Source of the DNA: Pedobacter mucosus
GTDB lineage: Bacteria > Bacteroidota > Bacteroidia > Sphingobacteriales > Sphingobacteriaceae
Reading direction: 5' to 3'
Assembly (NCBI RefSeq): GCF_022200785.1
Contig: NZ_CP087585.1
Coordinates: forward strand, 1,364,001-1,428,000
DNA: 64,000 bases
Shown here: one piece after another, positions 33,520 to 42,442 of the stretch
Layout: every line of letters begins with the position of its first letter
Numbering within the stretch: the first letter of the stretch is position 1
Made by a program: the position numbers and the translations under genes
Notes under the pieces: model-generated
Seen by the model: only the letters and a program-made list of their open reading frames with translations
Database searches by the model: none
What the model was told of the DNA's origin: nothing

Positions 33520-33975
33520 CTAATGTTTATGTTGTTCCATCTTTAAATTTTTAGATGGCAAAACGTTATAAACTTTTAAAACTGAATCTGATTCTCTGGT
33601 AACTTTAATATAGCCATCCTCAACAGATCTGATTTTTATCATCTCTGATTTATAATAATCAAGTTCTTCCTGCTCAGTTTTACCTTTAAAATTATGTTTA
33701 AAGAAGTGCATCCAATCCATCATATTTTCATCAGCTTTGTTTAAACGGCTAATTAAATTAATTAACGTGATAGAATCTTTAGCAGATTTTAGCTTATCTG
33801 ATTTTAAAATTGTATCTAGTTTCATTCTATTTTTAACAACTTTCTCTCCATCAATCATCAATTTATCGTGAATATTCAACACTTCTTTTTTTACAGCGTT
33901 CGAATCTGGTTCTGTTTTACAAGCCATAAATATGACTCCTATTGTGCAAAATATAACTGTTATTATTTTTCTCAT
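33520..33975 (-). CDS. Hypothetical lipoprotein
   Basis: A 151-residue lipoprotein. The ATG at 33975 is preferred since it directly starts a signal peptide (MRKIITVIFCTIGVIFMAC, lipidated Cys19); the frame is open further upstream into the neighbouring gene. The mature part is helical and charged, with WMHFFKHNFKG and a His-containing end EQHKH. No family is recognised with confidence. It begins 10 bases after the outer-membrane gene and so belongs to the copper-linked group; the His-rich tail might bind metal. Confidence 0.65.
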   Translation of the reverse strand: MRKIITVIFCTIGVIFMACKTEPDSNAVKKEVLNIHDKLMIDGEKVVKNRMKLDTILKSDKLKSAKDSITLINLISRLNKADENMMDWMHFFKHNFKGKTEQEELDYYKSEMIKIRSVEDGYIKVTRESDSVLKVYNVLPSKNLKMEQHKH

Positions 33976-33985
33976 GTGTATTGAT

Positions 33986-34963
33986 TTAAAAATTGTAAGT
34001 AATTCCAACATAAACTTTTCCTGCACTTAACGGATGATCGGTTTCGCCTTCCCAGATGTTTTTTTGAACACCAGCATTCAATGCTACATTTCTATAAAAA
34101 ATGTCAGCGCCAATTCCGCCCATTAAATTGTTCATCACATGTTCACCGGTTTTTTCGCCATTGTATTTTTCTCCTGCAGAATATTCGTAGAAAAATTGTG
34201 CGGATGGCATTATTTGAATATCCTTTCCAATTCGTTGTGTATAAAAAATATTTAGGAAGCTTGTTGTACTATTTGCAATGCCTTCCTCTCTATTATTAGT
34301 TCCGTTTACTTTGTAGGATGTATTTATACTTGCCCCAAATTTGCCTAAGCCAACTAAATAATTTAGGTACACGAAACCATCGGTACTACCTGTTCCAGCT
34401 TGCATTAACGACAAATAACGAATACCCTCATTGTTTTTGAAATCATTTTTACCTGTCGGAAGTTTAATACCTGCACCAGCAATAAGTTGTTGCTTAAAAT
34501 TATCTTCTAATTTTTGAACGAGGTGATATCCTGCATAAATATTGATATCTCCAACTCCTGATATTGAAGAGGTATTGCTATTATATCTTTCACTATTTGA
34601 AACATATGGAAGAATAGCATTAATTTCAAATCGGCTATTAATAAAATATTTTCCTCTGATTTCAAGAGAGCGATATAATTCATAATCATCAGGATTGCCC
34701 GCGTGGCCGGTAATAGGCGAGTTCTGACTGCGGGCTGGAATGAAGAAATTTCCTCCTTTAGGGAATAAAGAATGTGATTGACCACCGTAACCGTTAAATG
34801 AACGATAGCGGTATAACAAGCTGACGCTATTGCGATTATAATATGGTGTAATGCCCATAAAGCAACCGCAAATATCACAAGCAAACACTTGACTGCTGGT
34901 TAAAACGAGTAATAGTAAAAGTAGTTTACGACTCGCTATATAATGTATTTTTGATAAATTCAT
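33986..34963 (-). CDS. Outer-membrane beta-barrel protein with CDICGC motif
   Basis: A 325-residue protein. After a signal peptide (LLLLLLVLTSSQVFA) the mature N-terminus is CDICGCF, a conserved Cys cluster that I recall from a Bacteroidota outer-membrane family found near MbnP/MbnH genes. The rest is beta-rich, with many alternating aromatic strands and a C-terminal aromatic residue (VGITYNF), as in barrels. The start overlaps the end of the MbnH gene by 38 bases. A metal transport or sensing role is inferred from the Cys cluster and context. Confidence 0.72.
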   Translation of the reverse strand: MNLSKIHYIASRKLLLLLLVLTSSQVFACDICGCFMGITPYYNRNSVSLLYRYRSFNGYGGQSHSLFPKGGNFFIPARSQNSPITGHAGNPDDYELYRSLEIRGKYFINSRFEINAILPYVSNSERYNSNTSSISGVGDINIYAGYHLVQKLEDNFKQQLIAGAGIKLPTGKNDFKNNEGIRYLSLMQAGTGSTDGFVYLNYLVGLGKFGASINTSYKVNGTNNREEGIANSTTSFLNIFYTQRIGKDIQIMPSAQFFYEYSAGEKYNGEKTGEHVMNNLMGGIGADIFYRNVALNAGVQKNIWEGETDHPLSAGKVYVGITYNF

Positions 34964-35963
34964 TGTCTGTTAATGTTTTTAAAAATGCTTTGATTTGTTC
35001 TTTTTCTAAAGTGTTAAGCGAAATACCATTTTTTAATTGGGCATCTAAATTGGCGGATGCTTTAACGCCTAAATTATAATGCTCCAGCACTTCGTCCAAA
35101 CTATAAAAACGCCCATCGTGCATGTATGGAGCCGTGTACTCAATATTACGAAGGGTTGGTACTCGAAAAGAGCCAAAGTCAGTTTTTAAACCTGAAATAT
35201 GTGATCGTCCTTCATCGGCACTCACTAGGTCTAAGCCGTTGCTACGGTAAGAAAAATCTGTAAAAAAGGGTTCAGCATGGCAAGAAGCACATTTTTCCTT
35301 GAATAAATTATATCCAGCTAATTCTTGTGATGTAAAAACAACTCCATTTTCTTCACGTATTACTTTATCATACTTGGAGTTTCCTGAAACCAAAACTGCC
35401 ATAAATTGTGTAATCGATTTTAAAACCAACTGGGAATTAATTTCTGTTGAGCCAAAGGCTTGGTTAAATAACTCAGGATATGGGTTTGTATGTTTTAGTA
35501 GAGAAATAACAGTTTCGATATCAGTTCCCATTTCGCAAGCATCAGTGATGGCATTTAAAGGCGATGTTTCGATATTTTTAACGCCACCATCCCAAAAGAA
35601 AGCTTTTTGCCACGCCAAATTAAAAAGGGGAGGCGCATTTCTTTTTCCCTGGCAATTATTTACACCATGGCTAACTTTGTGATCGAGGTTTGCAAATGCG
35701 GCAAATTGCTGATGACAACTTCCACAAGAAACGCTTTTATCAGCCGATAATCGAGCATCATAGAACAATGTTTTTCCTAATGCAAATCCGGCATTTGTTA
35801 ACTTATTATTTTCAAAATTGTAAGCTGAAGCAGGAAAATTTGATGGAATTGCAAACGATATTTTTGTTTCTTCAAGCTTAATCTCATCATAATTTTTACT
35901 GCAAGCGTACATTAGTGCAATGCTTAAAAAAAGCATTGCAAAAACAGTTAATTTCCTTAACAT
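34926..35963 (-). CDS. Diheme cytochrome c peroxidase-like protein (MbnH-like)
   Basis: A 345-residue lipoprotein (Cys21 in LMYAC) of the MauG/bacterial cytochrome c peroxidase family. The first heme site is CGSCH (80-84), and the second is CASCH near 226. GKTLFYDARLS and TLRNIEYTAPYMHDGRF are family signatures. MbnH enzymes oxidise tryptophans of the partner MbnP to kynurenine. The gene overlaps its MbnP partner by one base (TAATG) in the order MbnP then MbnH, which supports a matched pair. An ordinary peroxidase role remains possible. Confidence 0.85.
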   Translation of the reverse strand: MLRKLTVFAMLFLSIALMYACSKNYDEIKLEETKISFAIPSNFPASAYNFENNKLTNAGFALGKTLFYDARLSADKSVSCGSCHQQFAAFANLDHKVSHGVNNCQGKRNAPPLFNLAWQKAFFWDGGVKNIETSPLNAITDACEMGTDIETVISLLKHTNPYPELFNQAFGSTEINSQLVLKSITQFMAVLVSGNSKYDKVIREENGVVFTSQELAGYNLFKEKCASCHAEPFFTDFSYRSNGLDLVSADEGRSHISGLKTDFGSFRVPTLRNIEYTAPYMHDGRFYSLDEVLEHYNLGVKASANLDAQLKNGISLNTLEKEQIKAFLKTLTDNEFIKNTLYSES

Positions 35964-36733
35964 TAATTATGAATATGATCTAAACGGAATAAACCTTTTG
36001 CATAATTATTGGCAACAATTACAGAGTTAGCGCCGCCCATTGTAAAGTTTAATGATGCGAAACTTAAGTCAGTTTTACCAGTAAATAGCGCTGCAGCATT
36101 TACTATGAAATGCATATCTGGTTTAGCGTCAGTTCTGATTCTCAACGGATTTGCTGCATTAATTTCAGTAGAAAACGTTCTAATAGTGTTGTTTGGATCG
36201 ATAACTCCACCGATATGAAACGTTAACATATTATTCGCAGCTAGAGATTGTGGCGAAGTTCCTTCTAGCTTAACAAATATATATCCGCTATTCCAGGTCC
36301 AAAACATTCCATTAATTGGATCTAAAGCTCCGGTTTGTGCTCCAGCAAAATTACGTGCATAATCTACACCAATGGTATATTCAATTTTGGTGTAATCTCC
36401 CGTCGGAACATCATTTATAGTAATCAACTTTGAGCTACTTTTTGATTCATCTATTAAAAAGTAGCTTTCAGGAATAAGATATGTCGTTCCATCAGCCTTG
36501 CTTAATTTGATATTACTTACATAATATTTGAAGACATTTATTTTGAAATCTTCACCCTTTGCATTTTTATAATTTGTGGTGTTTAAAACTAATGCAGCAC
36601 CATTTACTTGGTGTTCAAATTCTATTGTGAAACTTGATTTCGTATTTGAGGTGATAGTATTATCACTTTTTTTGCATGATAATAAGAGTATAATAGGGCA
36701 TAGCAATGCCAATAAGTATGGTGATATTTTCAT
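35963..36733 (-). CDS. MbnP-like copper-binding lipoprotein
   Basis: A 256-residue lipoprotein (lipidated Cys20, LLLSC). It matches the MbnP family: FEHQVNGAAL near the start, the YYVSNIKL strand, DPINGMFWTWNSGYIFVKLEG, FHIGG and the C-terminal HIHN. In characterised MbnP a kynurenine made from Trp by MbnH helps bind copper; W145 and W147 here are candidate modified residues. The gene is the first of the run MbnP-MbnH-outer membrane protein-lipoprotein-SCO-cytochrome. Confidence 0.85.
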   Translation of the reverse strand: MKISPYLLALLCPIILLLSCKKSDNTITSNTKSSFTIEFEHQVNGAALVLNTTNYKNAKGEDFKINVFKYYVSNIKLSKADGTTYLIPESYFLIDESKSSSKLITINDVPTGDYTKIEYTIGVDYARNFAGAQTGALDPINGMFWTWNSGYIFVKLEGTSPQSLAANNMLTFHIGGVIDPNNTIRTFSTEINAANPLRIRTDAKPDMHFIVNAAALFTGKTDLSFASLNFTMGGANSVIVANNYAKGLFRLDHIHN

Positions 36734-37062
36734 TTGGTGAAAATTGAAATAAATAAAAATTATAGAATAGTTTTAAAGCGGTCGTCACATGCAGACATTT
36801 GCATTAATCTGAAAATGATGACCTTTAATATTGCTATCGTTCTAAGGCACGAAGAATCCCTAACTGATTATTTATGAACTAAAATACTGCTCAGGCAATG
36901 TTTTGGCAGTGGTTTAATTGACAATTCTATTCCGTTGCTTGCAAATTCTTCACTGTGTTCAGAATTGCAAACTTAGAGACATATAGTCATGGCTCATAAG
37001 AGACATACTTAGGAGTATTCCTCTTAGCATCTGAAAGAAATAGCAAGTCAATTGAAGTTTAC
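36734..37062. other. 329-base gene-free stretch upstream of MbnP
   Basis: No credible reading frame, RNA or terminator is seen. It should contain the promoter for the MbnP operon on the minus strand, but no clean TAnnTTTG box is found there. Confidence 0.3.
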
Positions 37063-37434
37063 CTAAACCGCTTTTGGTGGATGAAAAATAGATACAGAAA
37101 GATCTTTTACTGGTTTTTCGAGGTAACCACTTTCTGATTTAATAATAAAATATGGAATTTGGGGATTGATTGCAATAGTCTGAAATTTTGGATCAGCCTC
37201 TGTAACTCTTTTTAAGTTTTCCTGAATTTGTTTATTCTTACTATCTAAATCCTTTAATTTTTTAGCAAGGAAACATTGTCCATCGCAATGCAATTCAGGG
37301 TGTTCTTTATTAATACAAAATACACTTGTAATGTATTCCTTGTTCATTTTGTAACCTGCAAAAACGACCAGTTGCATTGCTCCGTTCGAAACAGAACAAA
37401 TAATTAGTAGATATATCGGGATTTTTTTGAACAT
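37063..37434 (-). CDS. Small membrane/secreted protein with CxGxC motif
   Basis: About 123 residues from the ATG at 37434 (MFKKIPIYLLIICSV), which starts a hydrophobic segment. The core is CINKEHPELHCDGQCFLAKKL, a Cys/His cluster, followed by a charged helix (KKLKDLDSKNKQIQENL) and a Pro-rich end. Similar C-N-K...C-x-G-x-C proteins recur in Bacteroidota near copper or TonB genes, as far as I recall. Its location at the head of the MbnP cluster suggests metal binding; this is inference. Confidence 0.65.
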   Translation of the reverse strand: MFKKIPIYLLIICSVSNGAMQLVVFAGYKMNKEYITSVFCINKEHPELHCDGQCFLAKKLKDLDSKNKQIQENLKRVTEADPKFQTIAINPQIPYFIIKSESGYLEKPVKDLSVSIFHPPKAV

Positions 37435-37499
37435 TATATTTGCTGCAAAAGTATTAAAGAAATTGGTAGCAGCAAAGGAAAAAATCAATAGAATAAATT

Positions 37500-37590
37500 A
37501 ACCACAGATTTTCACAGAAGAACACAAATAATTTAAAAAAAAACACAGATGAAAAATATTCATCTGTGTTTATCCTTTTTATCTGTGGTT
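37500..37590 (-). repeat. Compound palindromic repeat acting as terminator
   Basis: Outer arms AACCACAGAT (37500-37509) and ATCTGTGGTT (37581-37590) enclose an inner 13-bp hairpin (37541-37553 with 37559-37571). On the minus strand the inner hairpin is followed by a run of nine T, so it serves as terminator for the phosphosugar mutase. The CACAGA word appears four times in direct or inverted form, like a mobile intergenic palindrome. Confidence 0.65.
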
Positions 37591-37600
37591 AAATAATAAC

Positions 37601-39337
37601 CTACGCCTGCAAATCAGTCATAACTGCTTTGATTTTATCACCCAATTTTCCGTTAACTGCTTCAAAATCTTTTCGATCAGCCAATGGTGCATTTACACTG
37701 CAATAAAATTTAATTTTCGGTTCTGTTCCGCTAGGACGGGCAGAAACAATACTTCCATCTTCTGTAATAAACTGTAACACATCAGATGTTGGGTATTCGA
37801 GTTTCGTCACTTTACCAGTACTTAAATCAGTCTCTTGGCTCAACTCATAATCCTTTAAAACTGACACTTTAGAACCGCCCAAGGTTTCAGGTGGATTATT
37901 TCTGAATTTTTCCATCATTGCTTTAATTTCTTCAGCACCGGTTTTACCTTTCTTGGTGAGAGAAACTAAATCTTCTTTATATAGCCCGTACTCAACATAA
38001 GTATCTAATAATGCATCATATAAACTGTTGCCCTTATCTTTATAATAAGCAGTCATTTCAGCAATAAATGCAGCAGAAACTACCGCATCTTTGTCGCGAA
38101 CTAAATCACCAATTAAATAGCCGTAACTTTCTTCACCACCACCAATAAAATATTTCTTACCTTCTAATTCAGTCATCACCTGACCGATGTATTTAAATCC
38201 TGTTAAGGTATTATAGTAAGTAACATTTTTCTTCTTAGCAATTTCTTCGATCAAATTAGAAGTTACTATGGTTTTTACAATAAACTGATTTCCATCTAGT
38301 TTACCACTTTCTTGCCAAGCAGTTAATAAATAATTTATTAATAAACTGCCAGTTTGATTTCCATTCAATAAAACCCATTCGCCATCATTATCCTTAACTG
38401 CAATACCAACACGATCAGCATCAGGATCTGTAGCTAAAACTAAATCTGCATCGATTTCTTTAGCTTTTTTCATAGCTAAGGTGAGTGCTTCTTTTTCTTC
38501 GGGATTTGGATATACAACCGTCGGAAAGTTTCCATCTGGAGTACTTTGCTCCTCAACTAAAGTAACGTTAGTGAAACCAAATTGAGCCAAAGCTTTTGGC
38601 ACTAAAGTGATTCCAGTTCCATGAATAGGAGAATAAACAATTTTTAAATCGTGCTGTCTTTTGATTGCCTCAGGAGATATGGAAAGTGCCGTGATCCCGT
38701 CTAAATATAACTTATCAATTTCTTCACCTATCAATTCTACGTTTGCATCGATTCTATCAAACTTAACTTCATCAATACTTTTAATTTTATTTACTTCATC
38801 GATAACCAATTTATCATCGGGAGAAGTAAATTGACCGCCATCTGCACCATAGGCCTTATAACCGTTATATTCTTTTGGATTATGTGATGCTGTAAGCATA
38901 ACTCCACTTTTACATCCAAAATGGCGAACCGCAAAAGAAAGCTCAGGCGTTGGTCTTAAAGCAGAAAAAAAGTAAACATGAATACCATTTGCCGAAAATA
39001 CATCAGCCGTTACTCTAGCAAAATAATCAGAATTATTGCGACTATCGTGAGCAATTGAAACGCTTATTTTCTCGTTTGGATACTTATTATTTAGATAATT
39101 AGCTAATCCTTGAGTGGCTGTGCCGATCGTGTATTTATTTATACGATTAGAACCAGCACCCATAATGCCTCGCAAACCGCCAGTTCCAAATTCTAAGCTT
39201 CTATAAAAAGCATCAGTTAATTCTGTAGTTGCATCTTTATCTACAAGGGCTTGAATTTCTGCCTTCGTGTTTTCATCATAATTTCCGCTTAACCACTGAT
39301 TAATTGTGGCTTGAGTCGATTGGTCAATTGCTTGCAT
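37601..39337 (-). CDS. Phospho-sugar mutase (phosphoglucomutase/phosphomannomutase family)
   Basis: A 578-residue alpha-D-phosphohexomutase. The phosphoserine loop is TASHNPKEYNGYK, the metal-binding loop DPDADRVGIA, the sugar-binding loop GGGEESYGY and the phosphate-binding end SARPSGTEPKIKFY. Length fits the PgcA/Pgm2-like class, which interconverts glucose-1-phosphate and glucose-6-phosphate and often accepts other sugars. It is transcribed alone, with its terminator inside a palindromic repeat. Confidence 0.93.
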   Translation of the reverse strand: MQAIDQSTQATINQWLSGNYDENTKAEIQALVDKDATTELTDAFYRSLEFGTGGLRGIMGAGSNRINKYTIGTATQGLANYLNNKYPNEKISVSIAHDSRNNSDYFARVTADVFSANGIHVYFFSALRPTPELSFAVRHFGCKSGVMLTASHNPKEYNGYKAYGADGGQFTSPDDKLVIDEVNKIKSIDEVKFDRIDANVELIGEEIDKLYLDGITALSISPEAIKRQHDLKIVYSPIHGTGITLVPKALAQFGFTNVTLVEEQSTPDGNFPTVVYPNPEEKEALTLAMKKAKEIDADLVLATDPDADRVGIAVKDNDGEWVLLNGNQTGSLLINYLLTAWQESGKLDGNQFIVKTIVTSNLIEEIAKKKNVTYYNTLTGFKYIGQVMTELEGKKYFIGGGEESYGYLIGDLVRDKDAVVSAAFIAEMTAYYKDKGNSLYDALLDTYVEYGLYKEDLVSLTKKGKTGAEEIKAMMEKFRNNPPETLGGSKVSVLKDYELSQETDLSTGKVTKLEYPTSDVLQFITEDGSIVSARPSGTEPKIKFYCSVNAPLADRKDFEAVNGKLGDKIKAVMTDLQA

Positions 39338-39593
39338 TGAGCTTAATTTTAATTTAATATCTGGTGTTGAACAAATTTAACTGCATGATGTTTGGTTGAA
39401 ATCGATTTATTTCAGACCATCCAAATTTTATTTTGTTGAGGGCGTTGGTTTTAACTTGCTTTTGTTTAATTTCACGCCCCGATACAATTATAAAGAAAAT
39501 CCAGTATTAAAAATGGCCATTATAAATATTTTCATCTGCCAAAGGCAATTATGTAAACTTATGATGACTTCTTTACGCCAAATAATTAATTAA

Positions 39594-40907
39594 ATGAAAA
39601 TATTAAAATTTGGGGGTACTTCTGTAGGTAGTCCCGAGCGCATGACGAAATTGTTGGATATTATAAATCCAAATGAAGAGCAGATTGTAGTGTTATCAGC
39701 TGTTGCTGGAACTACAAATAGCTTAGTAGAAATTTCTAACAACTTTTTAACTGGCGATAAGAAGAAGGGAAGCGAGTGCATTGAAAACCTGTATCAAAAA
39801 TATAAAGATTTTGTAATTGAACTTTTGCCGGCTGCTGATTTTCAGGAAATGGGAAATGAGGTAATTGATTATCATTTTAGTTTTTTAGCCGTTTTAACTA
39901 ATGACATTTTTACTTCAATAGAAGAAAAAGTTGTTTTAGCACAAGGTGAATTATTGTCGACAACATTATATCATATCTATCTAAAATCAATAGGAATTGA
40001 GTCAGTATTGCTTCCTGCATTAGACTTTATGAAAACAGATGAAGATAATGAACCTGATATTCCTTTTACAACAAAACATTTAATGCCAATTTTGGCTGAA
40101 CATGAAGGTAATAAACTGTTTATAACGCAAGGATTTATTTGCCGAAATAGCTTTGGTGAAGTTGATAACTTACGCAGAGGCGGAAGTGATTATACTGCTT
40201 CTTTGCTTGGTGCTGCAATTATGGCCGAAGAGGTTCAAATATGGACTGATATTGACGGAATGCACAATAACGATCCGCGGATTGTTAAAGGAACGAAACC
40301 AATTGCTCAATTATCTTTCGATGAAGCAGCTGAGTTGGCTTATTTTGGAGCAAAAATCTTGCACCCGCAATCAGTTTTTCCAGCACAGAAATATAAAATA
40401 CCAGTTCGTTTATTAAATACAATGGAACCATCTGCGGCTGGAACCTTGATTACGCATGATAGCGAAAAAGGTAAAATAAAATCAATTGCTGCAAAAGATG
40501 GCATTACCGCAATTCGGATTCAATCTAGCAGAATGTTATTGGCTTACGGTTTTTTGCGACGAGTTTTTGAGGTGTTTGAGCGTTATAAAACGCCAATTGA
40601 TATGATTACAACTTCGGAAGTTGCTGTTTCTTTAACCATTGATGAAATAGGAAATTTGCCTAAAATAATTGAAGAACTAGAGAGTTTTGGAACTGTAGAA
40701 GTTGATACCGATCATAGTATTGTTTGTGTTGTTGGCGATTTCGGTTCGGAAAAACATGGATTTGCTAGCCGTGTTTTAGAAGGATTAAAACACATTCCAA
40801 TTCGCATGATTTCTTACGGAGGAAGTAATTATAACGTTTCTCTTTTAATTTTAAGCGAATACAAAACTGAGGCCTTAAGAAGTTTGCACAATAGATTATT
40901 CGAATAA
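39594..40907 (+). CDS. lysC: Aspartate kinase (monofunctional)
   Basis: A 437-residue aspartokinase, first step of the lysine/threonine/methionine pathway. The N-terminal MKILKFGGTSVGSPERM is the ATP-binding start, RGGSDYTASLLG binds substrate, and DIDGMHNNDPR is conserved. The region from about 300 contains tandem ACT domains, the likely site of feedback control by lysine or threonine. No homoserine dehydrogenase is fused. It is followed, after two small convergent genes, by lysA, so lysine synthesis genes cluster here. Confidence 0.93.
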   Translation: MKILKFGGTSVGSPERMTKLLDIINPNEEQIVVLSAVAGTTNSLVEISNNFLTGDKKKGSECIENLYQKYKDFVIELLPAADFQEMGNEVIDYHFSFLAVLTNDIFTSIEEKVVLAQGELLSTTLYHIYLKSIGIESVLLPALDFMKTDEDNEPDIPFTTKHLMPILAEHEGNKLFITQGFICRNSFGEVDNLRRGGSDYTASLLGAAIMAEEVQIWTDIDGMHNNDPRIVKGTKPIAQLSFDEAAELAYFGAKILHPQSVFPAQKYKIPVRLLNTMEPSAAGTLITHDSEKGKIKSIAAKDGITAIRIQSSRMLLAYGFLRRVFEVFERYKTPIDMITTSEVAVSLTIDEIGNLPKIIEELESFGTVEVDTDHSIVCVVGDFGSEKHGFASRVLEGLKHIPIRMISYGGSNYNVSLLILSEYKTEALRSLHNRLFE

Positions 40908-41060
40908 CAGATAAAAAGAGCCGGCAATAACAAGCAGGCCAAGTAGAAAATGAAAGGCTAAAAAGCTTGAGGGTAATAACTCTTTTTTATACTTTTTATA
41001 GGAATTTAACAATCCCAATGAGATGATAAGAATGATAAATATGGCTGCAACTAATTTCAT
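40896..41060 (-). CDS. Tiny membrane protein (54 aa)
   Basis: A small frame from ATG 41060 to stop at 40896-40898. It encodes 54 residues starting MKLVAAIFIILIISLGLL and ending GSFYLLFE, with two hydrophobic segments separated by NSYKKYKKE. Its ATG overlaps the TGA stop of the upstream small gene (ATGA), the classic coupling arrangement. Its 3' end overlaps the last 12 bases of the aspartate kinase gene on the opposite strand. No family is recognised. The coupling is the main evidence that it is real. Confidence 0.55.
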   Translation of the reverse strand: MKLVAAIFIILIISLGLLNSYKKYKKELLPSSFLAFHFLLGLLVIAGSFYLLFE

Positions 41061-41227
41061 TTTCTAATAAATAAAAGGAACAGCGCAATGAGCAGCAAAA
41101 CGATGAAAAATCGAATTTTGCCATTGTACTGTTTCTGGGTAATTCTTCCATGCTTTAAATCGAGGTAATTACCTAAATAAATTAGCCCAAAAAATAAAAT
41201 TAAAATTATAATAAGGAATTTGAACAT
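41057..41227 (-). CDS. Small membrane protein (56 aa)
   Basis: A 56-residue protein from ATG 41227 (MFKFLIIILILFFGLIYLG), with two membrane helices separated by a basic loop LKHGRITQKQYNGK and ending FLLFIRK. Its start codon and that of lysA lie on opposite strands within the same four bases CATG (41225-41228), so there is no space between the divergent genes. It is followed by the 54-residue gene with an ATGA overlap. Function unknown; the pair could form a membrane complex. Confidence 0.6.
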   Translation of the reverse strand: MFKFLIIILILFFGLIYLGNYLDLKHGRITQKQYNGKIRFFIVLLLIALFLLFIRK

Positions 41228-42392
41228 GTTCGTCGATAAAGATATATCAAAGTTTAACAATATAGAAACGCCATTTTACTATTACGATACAGATTTATTG
41301 CAAAAAACTTTAAGTTTATGTGCTGAAGAGGCTGCTCAATATCATTTTCATATCCATTACGCTTTAAAGGCAAACTTTAATTCTGTTTTACTTAACCAAA
41401 TAAAACAGATCGGTTTTGGTGCAGATTGCGTAAGCGCTGGTGAAGTGAGAAGGGCGGTTGAAGTTGGTTTCGATCATAAAAAAATTGTTTTTGCTGGTGT
41501 TGGGAAGTCTGATAAAGAGATAAACGAGGCTTTAGATTTGGATATTTTCTGTTTCAATGTAGAGTCGATTCAAGAACTTGAAGTTTTGAATGAACTTGCT
41601 GCAAAAAAAGGCAAAATTGCTCAAGTTGCGATTAGAATTAATCCGAATGTAGATGCACATACTCACCATAACATTACAACAGGTTTAGATGAAAATAAAT
41701 TCGGCATCAATTCTTGGGATTTGCCCGAATGCGCTGAAACTTTAAAAATATGTTCCAGTTTGAAGTTTATTGGAATTCACTTCCATATTGGCTCTCAAAT
41801 AACAAACTTAGATGTATATAAAAATCTTTGCGTTCGTGTTAACGAATTCTGTGCTTGGTTTGAAGATAAAGGTTTTGTTGTTGAAGTTTTAAACGTAGGT
41901 GGAGGTTTAGGTATAGACTATTATAATCCTGACCATCAGATTCCTGACTTTAAATCTTATTTCAAAATATTTAACGATTTTCTTGATAAAAAGCCTAACC
42001 AGGAAGTTCATTTTGAATTGGGAAGAGCACTTGTTGGTCAATCAGCTTCGCTAATTACGAGAGCTTTGTACATCAAAAAAGGTAAGAAGAAAAACTTTGT
42101 TGTTTTGGATGCAGGCATGACGGAGTTGATGCGTCCAGCTTTATACCAAGCCTATCATAAGATTGAAAATTTAAGTCGTGAACTTTCAGATCAAGATTCT
42201 GATATTATTAAATACGATATTGTTGGCCCAATTTGCGAGAGTACGGATTGTTTTGGCAAGGAAGTAGAACAGCCAGAATCATTTAGAGGTGATATTTTTG
42301 CAATCCGCAGTGCCGGTGCTTATGGAGAAGTTATGGCGTCGAATTATAACCTTCGAGATGCAATCAGATCAGTTTATAGTACTGAAGTATAA
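41226..42392 (+). CDS. lysA: Diaminopimelate decarboxylase
   Basis: About 388 residues, the last enzyme of lysine synthesis, which decarboxylates meso-diaminopimelate with PLP. The PLP Lys is in HYALKANFN. GGGLGIDY binds the phosphate, HFELGRALVG is conserved, and GPICESTDCFG carries the active-site Cys of the partner subunit. The ATG at 41226 is chosen; a TTG two codons upstream is also in frame. Its promoter must lie inside the small minus-strand gene. Confidence 0.93.
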   Translation: MFVDKDISKFNNIETPFYYYDTDLLQKTLSLCAEEAAQYHFHIHYALKANFNSVLLNQIKQIGFGADCVSAGEVRRAVEVGFDHKKIVFAGVGKSDKEINEALDLDIFCFNVESIQELEVLNELAAKKGKIAQVAIRINPNVDAHTHHNITTGLDENKFGINSWDLPECAETLKICSSLKFIGIHFHIGSQITNLDVYKNLCVRVNEFCAWFEDKGFVVEVLNVGGGLGIDYYNPDHQIPDFKSYFKIFNDFLDKKPNQEVHFELGRALVGQSASLITRALYIKKGKKKNFVVLDAGMTELMRPALYQAYHKIENLSRELSDQDSDIIKYDIVGPICESTDCFGKEVEQPESFRGDIFAIRSAGAYGEVMASNYNLRDAIRSVYSTEV

Positions 42393-42401
42393 TATAAAAT
42401 C

Positions 42402-42434
42402 AAGCTTGTCGATATAAATAATTTCGACAAGCTT
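42402..42434 (+). terminator. Bidirectional terminator after lysA
   Basis: AAGCTTGTCGA (42402-42412) pairs with TCGACAAGCTT (42424-42434), loop of 11. It separates lysA from the convergent small membrane gene. Confidence 0.65.
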
Positions 42435-42442
42435 AATTTACT

